From: Mogibacterium sp.
GTDB lineage: Bacteria; Bacillota; Clostridia; Peptostreptococcales; Anaerovoracaceae
Direction of reading: 5' to 3'
Assembly (NCBI GenBank): GCA_017512365.1
Contig: JAFWGQ010000059.1
Coordinates: 1-64,000, forward strand
Length of the DNA stretch: 64,000 nt
Below, piece by piece: positions 8,952 to 16,453 of the stretch; the first letter of the stretch is position 1; each line of letters starts with the position of its first letter. Made by a program: the position numbers and the translations under genes. The notes below the pieces were generated by a model. It worked only from the letters and a program-made list of their open reading frames with translations. It was not told the origin of the DNA and made no database searches.

Positions 8952-8979
8952 TTACATATAATATAATAAATGATATACT
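8952..8979 (+). promoter_or_regulatory. Promoter in the divergent region before the MFS gene
   Basis: TTACAT (8952-8957), a 16-nt spacer and TATACT (8974-8979) form a plausible promoter in an AT-rich 120-nt divergent gap. Further TATAAT-like strings on both strands in 8950-8975 could serve the MATE fusion gene in the other direction. Confidence 0.45.
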
Positions 8980-9016
8980 GGCAAAGTGAAAGACCAAAAA
9001 AGGAGAAAAAAGCCTG

Positions 9017-9064
9017 ATGGAACAGGGCTCTATCATCCCGGAAGAAGAACGCGATGCTGAATGA
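9017..9064 (+). CDS. Possible 15-aa upstream ORF overlapping the MFS start
   Basis: ATG 9017 follows AAAGGAG by about 10 nt and opens 15 codons (MEQGSIIPEEERDAE) ending at TGA 9062-9064, which overlaps the MFS start at 9054. The upstream ORF has the better ribosome site, so it may feed ribosomes to the transporter by coupling. Low-confidence gene. Confidence 0.25.
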   Translation: MEQGSIIPEEERDAE

Positions 9065-10238
9065 AAACGGAAAATGCCGCCTTCTTATGGGCGTGTATTA
9101 CATGGTCATATGCATAGTATTCTGCTATGCCGCATACTATCTTGGCGAGGAAGGCTTTTCGTCGTGGCAGACCGGACTCATAGTCTCGGTCTCCTGTATT
9201 GCCGGGGCGCTCCTGCAGCCTGCTTCGGGAAGACTGGCCGACAGCGATCCGAAATGGTTCTGGAAGAACCAGCTGCTGCTGCTCACTGCGCTGGCTCTGG
9301 CGATATCCGTACTGAGGATATTCGTGAGCGGACTCATATGGGAAGGAGCCGCCTACGGACTGCTGATAGTACTCGTCCTGGTCATGATGCCTCTTGTCAA
9401 CTCGGCCTGCTTCTATTACGCGGACCGCGGGATCAGCGTTGACTTCGGAACAGCAAGGGGGATAGGCTCGTTCGCATATGCGGCGGCATCGTTCGCGCTC
9501 GGCAGACTGACTGCCGTGACCGGCCCTCAGGTGCTTACGCTGTGCTGCGCGGTCCTGTTCGCGCTGGTTCTCGCGGCTGTCGCGATCATGCCGCGGTCAG
9601 CAGCTCTCCCGGATGCTCCCGGAAAAAAGGAAGATCAGGGAACGAAGAACTTTATATCAGCTTATCCGGCCGTCATACTGATGGCGGCAGGCATCACTCT
9701 TGCCCTGGTATTCCACAACATGGTCGCCACATACATGATCAACATAATGGAGGAGGCCGGAGGAGGATCCGACAGCATGGGCACCGCGATCGCCATCGGA
9801 GGAGCGATGGAGCTGCCGGCTCTTTTCCTCTACACACGCATAAAGGAGAAGAGCGGGCTTTCGGCGGCGGTCCTCATATCCGTCGGCTGCCTGTTTTTCG
9901 TGATCAGAGGGGTACTGTTCGTATTCGCTTCGGGCGTTATGATGATATACTTCATACAGCTGCTCCAGGGCCCGTCGTACGGCCTGGTGACAGCAGCAAA
10001 GGCGGCGTATGCATATGAGACGGTGGCGGCCCGGGACGAGACCACGGGCCAGGCCGTGATGAGCATGACCGATTCCTTCGGCATAGTCGGAGGCAGCCTG
10101 CTTGGAGGCATCCTTCTGAGCGGCGGAGGAGCGGACCTCATGCTTCTGACAGGAACAGCACTGGCAGCCGCCGGAACGATCACCGCGTTCATCGCCGCAG
10201 GAGCCGGCAGAAAAGGAGATGATAAAAATGGGAAATGA
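9054..10238 (+). CDS. MFS transporter (sugar/nucleoside:H+ symporter-like)
   Basis: 394 residues with about 12 hydrophobic helices and the MFS loop 2-3 motif in the variant form GRLADSDPKWFWKN. The arrangement resembles the small LacY/NupG-like symporter group rather than drug exporters, but the substrate is not determinable. The stop overlaps the start of the following SDR gene by 11 nt, so transporter and dehydrogenase form an operon and may handle the same polyol, sugar or aldehyde. Start at ATG 9054, with only a weak GGAAG upstream. Confidence 0.75.
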   Translation: MLNENGKCRLLMGVYYMVICIVFCYAAYYLGEEGFSSWQTGLIVSVSCIAGALLQPASGRLADSDPKWFWKNQLLLLTALALAISVLRIFVSGLIWEGAAYGLLIVLVLVMMPLVNSACFYYADRGISVDFGTARGIGSFAYAAASFALGRLTAVTGPQVLTLCCAVLFALVLAAVAIMPRSAALPDAPGKKEDQGTKNFISAYPAVILMAAGITLALVFHNMVATYMINIMEEAGGGSDSMGTAIAIGGAMELPALFLYTRIKEKSGLSAAVLISVGCLFFVIRGVLFVFASGVMMIYFIQLLQGPSYGLVTAAKAAYAYETVAARDETTGQAVMSMTDSFGIVGGSLLGGILLSGGGADLMLLTGTALAAAGTITAFIAAGAGRKGDDKNGK

Positions 10239-11106
10239 AATCAGAAAAAAAGCCATAGTGACAGGGGGCTCGATAGGCATGGGCAGAGGGATAGCGCTTG
10301 TCCTTGCGGAGGAGGGCTATGATATAGCGTTTTCGTATTACGGCGATGATGAACAGAGCCTGAAATACGTCGAAAAGACAGCTTCCATGCTGAAGGAAAA
10401 AGGTGCTGAGAGCTGGCATTTCAGCGCGGACCTGACAAGGAAGGGGGCTGCTGAGGAGTTCTTCGGCAAGGCGGTCTCGGCGCTGGGCGGACTCGATCTG
10501 CTGGTGAACAACGCGGGCGTCAACATGCCTCTTCCGCTCCAGGAACTCACAGAAGACAACATCGATTATCTCATCGCCCTCGACCAGAAGGCTTATATCA
10601 TGCTGATGCACCATGCGGCGCGTTACATGATAGACAACGGCATAAAAGGCAGCATAGTCAACGTGAGCTCTTCAAGAGGCGACAGGGCATATCCGAACGC
10701 CGGCATATACTGCGGCATCAAGGCGGGGCTCAACAGGATGATCGAGGCCTTCGCCCTGGATGTGGCCGAATACGGGATCAGGATCAACAACGTGTCCCCG
10801 GGAGCGACCAGAGTACGCACGAAGGAGGAACTCCTCGACATAAAAAAGGGAGGCCCTACGGACTACTTCTGGGATGAGGCGTACATCGAGCATCCGGAAA
10901 AAGTCGAGTCCGACTTCTGGGACAAACTCGGCCCGAAGATCCCTCTCGGCAGGTGCGGAGAGAGCGAGGATATAGGAAGAGCCATAGCCTTCCTTGCTTC
11001 GGACAAGGCATCGTATATCACAGGCATAACGCTCAGGGTGGACGGAGGCCTCATTCTTCCGGGAATGCCTGAAGATCCGTATCTCGACGGAGTCAGCTGG
11101 AAATAG
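10228..11106 (+). CDS. SDR family NAD(P)-dependent oxidoreductase
   Basis: 292 residues from ATG 10228, which has AGGAG 9 nt upstream; an in-frame ATG at 10219 is too close to that site. Classical short-chain dehydrogenase features: cofactor loop TGGSIGMGRGIA (Gly-rich), NNAG as VNNAGVN, catalytic Ser in NVSSSRG, and YCGIKAG as the YxxxK pair. The C-terminal ITGITLRVDGG is typical of 3-oxoacyl-reductase or glucose dehydrogenase-like members. The substrate is unknown. It overlaps the upstream transporter and is followed by a decayed MATE-type gene after 18 nt. Confidence 0.85.
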   Translation: MGNEIRKKAIVTGGSIGMGRGIALVLAEEGYDIAFSYYGDDEQSLKYVEKTASMLKEKGAESWHFSADLTRKGAAEEFFGKAVSALGGLDLLVNNAGVNMPLPLQELTEDNIDYLIALDQKAYIMLMHHAARYMIDNGIKGSIVNVSSSRGDRAYPNAGIYCGIKAGLNRMIEAFALDVAEYGIRINNVSPGATRVRTKEELLDIKKGGPTDYFWDEAYIEHPEKVESDFWDKLGPKIPLGRCGESEDIGRAIAFLASDKASYITGITLRVDGGLILPGMPEDPYLDGVSWK

Positions 11107-11124
11107 AGAAGGAAGGGAAAAAGG

Positions 11125-12066
11125 ATGGGGGACAATAAAAACAACGGGCTGCTCAGGTTCAGAAGAAAGGGAGATCTGACAGGCCGAAAACTCATAGAGT
11201 ACATCCCGGCGATGATGGTCACGAATCTGTCGACTCTGCTGCTGGTTTCAGTAGACGGTGTCGTTGCCGGAAACCTCGTGGGAGAAGAAGCTCTTTCCGC
11301 AGTAAGTATCTTCTACCCGGTGACCTTACTGACAGGAGCTGCTTCCGTTCTTGTTGCGAGCGGCATATCCACCAGCATTTCGACGGCGATGGGCAAAAGT
11401 GACTCGGCCGAGCTTGACCGGATAAAGGGCGTGTCCGTCCGCATCATCCTGGCCATGGCCGTGATCACCGCAGTAGTCCAGATACCGGTCGTGCTTGCGG
11501 TGGTCAGATCTTACAGACTGCCTGAAGAGATATACAGGATGACGATGCAGTATGCGGTCGGCATCATGATAAGCACGCCTCTCGGGATCATATCGTGCGC
11601 GGGGACCTATCAGCTGCAGATAGCGGGAAAGATGAAAATCCTGATGAGACTGTCTGTTATCGAGGGAGTGGCGAATCTCATGTTCGATCTCCTGTATACG
11701 GGCGTGTTCGGAATGGGAGTCGCGGGCACAGGTTACGGAACTGCCACGGCGAATATCATCAGGTGCGGGCTGACGGTCATGTATCTGTACCGCTGCACAG
11801 ACATGTACAGGGGCGATACGGGGAAGGTCAGCCTCAGTGATGTGAAGAGCATACTGAGCGTCGAGGTGATCGTGAGATTCAGGGGCAGAAACGAGGCCGT
11901 GTTCGTCGAACTTGACGACGGAAAATGCATAGCTCTCGATAAAAACGAGGTATCCCGCAAACTCATCACCGACAACTACGAGCTGCTCAGGAAGCTTGCG
12001 AAGAGTGTCGAATACCAGTACATACTGAACATGAACTATACGAGGTTCACATTCAGCGGGAACTGA
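11125..12066 (+). pseudogene. MATE-HATPase fusion relic with large in-frame internal deletion
   Basis: 313 residues. Residues 1 to about 235 are the first six helices of a MATE exporter (SVDGVVAGNLVGEEALSAV), ending at the run-up to helix 7 (SLSDVKSILS). The frame then jumps directly into the last 70 residues of a GHKL ATPase domain: VFVELDDGKCIALD and NYELLRKLAKSVEYQY line up with VMLRLKDDCIPFDP and NIGIRMVYKIADDVSYQ of the intact fusion at 6243-8915. About 300 codons (second MATE half and ATPase N box) are absent, without a frameshift. Half a MATE protein is unlikely to transport. Ribosome site GGAAGGG present. Confidence 0.7.
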
Positions 12067-12994
12067 CGGAAGCCGAACGGAAGCGATTTATCCAGTCGAT
12101 GGTCGCGACAAGATCATTGACGAAGTAGGTCGGGTCGTACTGATCAGAAGACGGGATCTCCCGGCTGCTCATGCATCCTATGATATCGAAGCCGGAAGGG
12201 GATCCCGATGAAAGCATCTTTGAGGCAAGCTGGATGAACTGCCTGTTGCAGTATCTGTTGCCTGTGATGAAGAGGAGCCTGTCCGCAGCGGAAAGAGGCT
12301 GCTTTTTCAGATAATAATCAAGGCTGTCGAAGGTATCGGCGCGTCTTGACTGAGGCTCCGTGGACGGGGCCGCGAACACTCTGTACATGCAGCCGCGGGG
12401 GGCGTCCCGGAATATCCTTACGCACGATACGCTGTTCAGGTTCCGATCCCCTTCGAAATTGTCTTCGTATTCCAGAGGATCAAGGCCAAATGCTGCAACC
12501 ATGGCTTCAGCCATGACGCCGAATTCCGTCTCGCAGGAGGAAGTGAACATCGATGAGGATCTCTCCGCCGGGCTGACCGGACGGTAGCAGGCGATGCCGT
12601 CCACGCTCAGGGTATTGCCGTCCACGAAAGACGTGGCCCGCCGAGCTCTGATGTTGCATGCGTTCAGGCTGCCTCCGAGCACGATGACGCGGCTGCAGCC
12701 GCCGCTCAGAGGCTCGTTTATATCAAGAGCGCCGAGCTCTCTGAAAAGAGGGTACAGCTCGTGCCTGAGGCCTTCGAGGTCTGAACGGGACTTCATGGCC
12801 TGCTCTTCGATGACCCTGCCATCCGCGGTCCGGCGCGTGCTGAACGATGCGCCGAGACTGCCGGGACCGCATCCAAGCAAAGAACAGATGCTTTTCAGGG
12901 CATCCGAGCGCATGAATGCGTCAAACTGTCTGTTCAGATCTGCGGTCCGCTCTTCACGGCTGAGCGAAGGATCCGGCATTGTGAAACGTATCAT
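12053..12994 (-). CDS. Protein of unknown function
   Basis: 313 residues, soluble by composition, with no signal peptide or membrane helices. Recognisable landmarks are a Gly-rich strand SRVIVLGGSLNACNIRARRA and a C-terminal GFDIIGCMSSREIPSSDQYDPTYF. I do not recognise the family. Its end overlaps the end of the MATE relic by 14 nt (convergent). The start ATG 12994 has no ribosome site, but TATACT ends 6 nt upstream on this strand (13001-13006), suggesting a leaderless mRNA. The murC-like remnant is transcribed divergently from it 18 nt away. Confidence 0.5.
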   Translation of the reverse strand: MIRFTMPDPSLSREERTADLNRQFDAFMRSDALKSICSLLGCGPGSLGASFSTRRTADGRVIEEQAMKSRSDLEGLRHELYPLFRELGALDINEPLSGGCSRVIVLGGSLNACNIRARRATSFVDGNTLSVDGIACYRPVSPAERSSSMFTSSCETEFGVMAEAMVAAFGLDPLEYEDNFEGDRNLNSVSCVRIFRDAPRGCMYRVFAAPSTEPQSRRADTFDSLDYYLKKQPLSAADRLLFITGNRYCNRQFIQLASKMLSSGSPSGFDIIGCMSSREIPSSDQYDPTYFVNDLVATIDWINRFRSASVSSR

Positions 12995-13011
12995 AGTGGG
13001 AGTATAGCATA

Positions 13012-13777
13012 ATGATATACATGATTGGTATAGGAGGAGCCAGCATGTCGGGCCTGGCCCTTATCCTTAAGGAAAAGGGCCACGAGGTCAAAGGCTCGGA
13101 TACGATGGAAAGTGCGAATGTCCGCATGTTGAGAGAACAGGGCTTAGAGGTATGCTGCGGCTCGGATCCTGACGCGGTAAGATCAGCTGAGCTTGTCGTG
13201 TACACGGCTGCCGTTCCCGAAGACGATCCGGAGCTGATGGCTGCAAGGGAGGCAGGCGTCCCTGGCTCTGTGCCACCACATGGGAGCGTACATGGATCCG
13301 GCAATAAAGGCCGTCAGCTCTTTTACCGGCGCCCGGAGGAGATTCGAAAAGACCGGGATGCTGAAAGGCGCTGAACTGTTCCATGATTACGGACACAATC
13401 CGGCCGAGATGAGAAATGCGGTGTACATCGCCAGAAGGCGCTGCAGAGGGAAGCTCTGGGTAGTGGTGCAGCCGCATACATACAGCAGGGTGAAGACTCT
13501 CTTTGACGGATATCTCACATGTACTCAGGGCGCCGACATAACGCTGTTGACGGATATCTTCGCGGCAAGGGAAAAAGATCCGGAGGATATAAACTCAGAG
13601 ATGCTCGTGGAGGCCATGAAAAAGCGCGGGGTGAATGCGGTGCACACTCCGGGATTCGATGATGCCGCTAAACTTATCAGAGAAGGCGTCGGTGAAGGAG
13701 ACCTCGTGATCACCATGGGCTGCGGGGATATTTACAGACTGAACGAGATGCTGGCGGAAGGTACGAAACAGTCATGA
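13012..13777 (+). pseudogene. murC-like UDP-MurNAc-alanine ligase lacking its ATPase domain
   Basis: The N-terminal piece (13012 to about 13260) is the MurC Rossmann domain: MIGIGGASMSGLALILKEKG, GSDTMESANVRML, VVYTAAVPEDDPELMAAREAG. The C-terminal piece (about 13263-13777, another frame) is the MurC ligase tail: SSFTGARRRFEKTG, FHDYGHNPAEMRNAV, QPHTYSRVKTLF. The whole central ATPase domain (about 230 residues, with the GxxGKT loop) is missing and the frame shifts at the junction, so no working ligase can be made. MurC is essential, so another copy must exist elsewhere if this sequence is right. The tail overlaps the next gene's start (ATGA). Confidence 0.8.
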
Positions 13778-14667
13778 CAAAGACCTTATCATTCATAATA
13801 CCTGCGTACAACTGCGCTGCTTTCATGGACGAGACATTCGGCTCCGTCCTGGATCAGCTGCCTGAGGACTGCGAGCTGATCGCAGTCGACGACGGTTCGT
13901 CGGACGGCACTCCGGAGAGGCTCAGAGAATATGAAAAAGAGCATGAAGGACTGAGAGTGTCATCCATAGCTCACGGAGGGGCTTCGGCGGCAAGGAACGC
14001 GGGCCTCGATGCGGCGGAGGGGACATGGGTAGCGTTCATGGACTGCGACGACTGTCTCAGGCCCGGGTTTTTTGAGAAGTCCATGCCTCTTCTCGACGAT
14101 AAGACCGATCTGTACATCTTCAGCTTCGAACGCGTGGAAGCATCAGGACAGGTGATACCTCTCGATATCAGTGACAGGGTGTATGAAAGCGCATCGGATT
14201 TTGCGGATGAATACATAAGGACAAGGCAGCTGCTAGTCTATTCGGCGTGCAACAAGTTCTACAGAAGGAGCATCCTGGAGAAGAACGGGATCAGGTTCAG
14301 GAACGGCATGCATTTCGGAGAGGACAGGCTGTTCAACTACGACTGTCTGAGATGCTGCGGGAGGATCGTGACTTCAGGGCTCCGGATGTTCAGCTACGTG
14401 CAGAGGAACCCCGATTCCGCGTCAAAACGCCACTATCCGGACTATTTCGAAACGATAATGATGCTGCACCGCGCCAAGACTGACTGCTTCCTCAGCCTGT
14501 CAGAGGGCACGACAGACGAAGAGAAGCGGGCTTTTGTCAGCTGCGACCTTTCGACCGAGATCGGCCGCATGATGGAGCGCTTCGAGTCATATCCCGAAGA
14601 GAAGGAAGAGAACCTGCCGAAGCTGAACAGACTGCTCTCCATAAATAATTATGAAACGATCAGTTAG
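13774..14667 (+). CDS. Family 2 glycosyltransferase
   Basis: 297 residues of a GT-A type glycosyltransferase. Starts with SFIIPAYNCAAFMDETFGSV; nucleotide-binding VDDGSSDGTPE; HGGASAARNAGLDAAEG; DxD-like metal motif FMDCDDCLRPGF; a later acceptor-region motif GMHFGEDRLFNYDCLR. It transfers a sugar from a nucleotide-sugar, probably in envelope glycan or glycolipid synthesis. No membrane helices are visible. The start overlaps the stop of the murC-like remnant by 4 nt, as in a formerly translated operon. Confidence 0.85.
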   Translation: MTKTLSFIIPAYNCAAFMDETFGSVLDQLPEDCELIAVDDGSSDGTPERLREYEKEHEGLRVSSIAHGGASAARNAGLDAAEGTWVAFMDCDDCLRPGFFEKSMPLLDDKTDLYIFSFERVEASGQVIPLDISDRVYESASDFADEYIRTRQLLVYSACNKFYRRSILEKNGIRFRNGMHFGEDRLFNYDCLRCCGRIVTSGLRMFSYVQRNPDSASKRHYPDYFETIMMLHRAKTDCFLSLSEGTTDEEKRAFVSCDLSTEIGRMMERFESYPEEKEENLPKLNRLLSINNYETIS

Positions 14668-14687
14668 CCTTATGAGCGGAAATGGTG

Positions 14688-14693
14688 TATAAT
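14688..14693 (+). promoter_or_regulatory. -10 box immediately before the ECF sigma gene
   Basis: A perfect TATAAT ends 7 nt before ATG 14701. There is only a weak -35 (TTAGCC at 14664-14669) and no ribosome site, so the sigma gene may be read from a leaderless transcript. Confidence 0.4.
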
Positions 14694-14700
14694 ACGGATC

Positions 14701-15183
14701 ATGGATTTTTCACAGGTATACGAAGATAATTACGACAGGATATACAAATATGTATATTCGATCCTCCTCAACAGAGAGGAAACCGAGGATGTTGTCAGCA
14801 ACACCTTCATGGCTGCTTACGCTGCTTACGGCTCGTACGATCCGTCAAGGGCTTCGCATGCCACATGGCTCATGAGGATCGCCCACAACGAGGCGATCAA
14901 TCTTCTGAGGTCCGCCGAGCATTCGAAGCGGGCGGAGATGCCCGAGTACTACGAAGCCCCGGACAACTCCGATGATTCCGTGCGTGCGTTTGAGGACAGG
15001 GAGCAGATCATGTATCTTTATTCAAAACTGAGCGCCGGTGAAAGGGAGTTCCTCAACATGCGCTACGCGATCCAGATGAAGGATGCCGAGGTCGCGGAGA
15101 TGATGGGACTTCCCGTAAAAACGGTGAACAAAAGGTACCAGAGGCTGCTGGCCAAATGCAGGGATATACTTGAAAAAAGATGA
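14701..15183 (+). CDS. ECF-type RNA polymerase sigma factor
   Basis: 160 residues with sigma region 2 (NYDRIYKYVYSILLNREETEDVVSNTF and WLMRIAHNEAINLLRS) and a region 4 helix-turn-helix (MKDAEVAEMMGLPVKTVNKRYQRLL). This size and the lack of regions 1 and 3 mark an extracytoplasmic-function sigma factor. No anti-sigma gene follows; instead a double-glycine leader peptide starts 47 nt downstream, so the sigma factor probably controls the peptide and exporter locus that follows. The target promoters are not known. Confidence 0.85.
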   Translation: MDFSQVYEDNYDRIYKYVYSILLNREETEDVVSNTFMAAYAAYGSYDPSRASHATWLMRIAHNEAINLLRSAEHSKRAEMPEYYEAPDNSDDSVRAFEDREQIMYLYSKLSAGEREFLNMRYAIQMKDAEVAEMMGLPVKTVNKRYQRLLAKCRDILEKR

Positions 15184-15229
15184 TGTCTCCGAAAAGGGTC
15201 CTTGTCTGTATAACTAATGGAGGTTGGAC

Positions 15230-15433
15230 ATGGCTATTACAGAAAACAAAATCGAAGACATGCTTAGGAATACGGTGTTCACAGATAGTACTCACAAGGA
15301 AGCTGTCAGGAAAAAGCTCAGCTCGGGGATAGTCGAACTGAGCAAGGATGAACTTGAACTTGTCGCCGGCGGAGCCGGTGTTCAGGATGAGTTCCGGCTG
15401 ATCGACGACAGTCTGGACGCACTGATCAAGTAG
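15230..15433 (+). CDS. Double-glycine leader precursor peptide
   Basis: 67 residues from ATG 15230, which has GGAGG at 15219-15223; an in-frame TTG at 15224 overlaps that site. The peptide has an acidic amphipathic leader ending in ELSKDELELVAGG, the classic recognition site of C39-peptidase ABC exporters and of NHLP-type leaders. The Gly-Gly is at residues 47-48, leaving a C-terminal core of about 19 residues (AGVQDEFRLIDDSLDALIK). The core has no Cys, Ser/Thr cluster or Trp, so it is not an obvious lanthipeptide or thiopeptide. It sits between the sigma gene and a metallopeptidase-like gene; the matching exporters lie at 21364-26228. Confidence 0.75.
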   Translation: MAITENKIEDMLRNTVFTDSTHKEAVRKKLSSGIVELSKDELELVAGGAGVQDEFRLIDDSLDALIK

Positions 15434-15440
15434 TGACAGC

Positions 15441-16334
15441 ATGAGGACACCGGTGGCTGAACTGGCGGAGATCTATCCGCAGTTATATCTCGATCCTGAC
15501 AGGTGCAGTATCGATGAATACAAGGCGACAGTCCTTTCCGGAGACAGGCCCGACACAGGTGACCTGTCTCACTTTGTGTGCGATGAGCGAGACACAGCGG
15601 AGCGCATCATGACGCCGGCGGGAGAGGCTCTTGTCGTTACCCTTTATGACAGGCGAGATTTCGAGATATTCGTGCGCTGCATGATGGCGGCAAAGGAAGG
15701 TCCCGAAAAGCCGATACCCCGGACCACGGGAGCATCCACGCTCGTGGCGTTCAACTGGCCGAGGATCTTTGCTCACAGGGAAAAATTCCTGAGGGAGCAG
15801 AGAGAGGCCGGGGTTGCCGATCCGGACTGGAATGCGGAATTCAAACGCTTCACGGCGGTGAAGGAGAACTACATCGACACATTCATAGTCCTTTCGCGCG
15901 GACCGTACAGCAATGTGACTGCAGAGGCCGCGTCTGCGGCTGCCGGTGCAGACATGAGCGAAGAGGAGTGGATCGAAAAGTCCGATGCCATAAGAAAATA
16001 CCACGAGCTCACGCACTTCGTGTGCAGAAAGCTTTATCCGGACAGGATCGATGCCGTATGGGATGAGCTGGTCGCGGACGCCGCCGGTATATACGCCGCG
16101 TTCGGACATTACGACCGCGGGCTGGAGGAGCTGTTCCTCGGAATAAGAGGCGGGGAATACACCGGAGGCAGGCTGGAGAACTACCTGAAGGAGGGCGAAG
16201 ATATGGACGGGCTTGTGCCGGGGGTCCGCGCCGTTCTGGATGAGTTCGAAAACATAGCGGAACATTCCGCCGGCAAAGACGTGTTCGGGTTCATGCTGGC
16301 GCTCGAGGAGAGACAGGGCGATCTGTGGAAATGA
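15441..16334 (+). CDS. Gluzincin-like metallopeptidase motif protein next to the leader peptide
   Basis: 297 residues, no signal peptide or membrane helix. It carries HELTH at residues 188-192 and ELVAD at 209-213. HExxH followed by ExxxD is the zinc-site pattern of gluzincin metallopeptidases. I do not recognise the family. It begins 8 nt after the stop of the leader peptide, so it is almost certainly in the same operon and may process or modify that peptide in the cytoplasm, or bind its leader. The ribosome site is weak, consistent with coupling. A rho-independent terminator follows its stop. Confidence 0.6.
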   Translation: MRTPVAELAEIYPQLYLDPDRCSIDEYKATVLSGDRPDTGDLSHFVCDERDTAERIMTPAGEALVVTLYDRRDFEIFVRCMMAAKEGPEKPIPRTTGASTLVAFNWPRIFAHREKFLREQREAGVADPDWNAEFKRFTAVKENYIDTFIVLSRGPYSNVTAEAASAAAGADMSEEEWIEKSDAIRKYHELTHFVCRKLYPDRIDAVWDELVADAAGIYAAFGHYDRGLEELFLGIRGGEYTGGRLENYLKEGEDMDGLVPGVRAVLDEFENIAEHSAGKDVFGFMLALEERQGDLWK

Positions 16335-16358
16335 GCTTTGCGAAGAGCACTGAAAATG

Positions 16359-16390
16359 ACCGCTGATGATTCAAATTTCAGCGGTTTTTT
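16359..16390 (+). terminator. Rho-independent terminator after the peptide operon
   Basis: ACCGCTGA (16359-16366) pairs with TCAGCGGT (16378-16385) around an 11-nt loop and is followed by a T run to 16390. It separates the sigma/peptide/metallopeptidase genes from the downstream clostripain-exporter operon. Confidence 0.75.
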
Positions 16391-16392
16391 AG

Positions 16393-16398
16393 TATAAT
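16393..16398 (+). promoter_or_regulatory. -10 box for the clostripain-exporter operon
   Basis: TATAAT directly after the terminator and 55 nt before the next ATG. No good -35 is visible, which would fit control by an alternative sigma factor. Confidence 0.4.
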
Positions 16399-16453
16399 CA
16401 TGTATCGTGATAATGGTTGGATGTGACCGCATCCGTACCAAAGGAGGATCAGA

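Noticed and set aside
12053..12994. Considered as a glutamate-cysteine ligase or DUF218-type protein because of the LGGSLNA strand
   Set aside because: No further motif of either family could be matched, so it is left as unknown.
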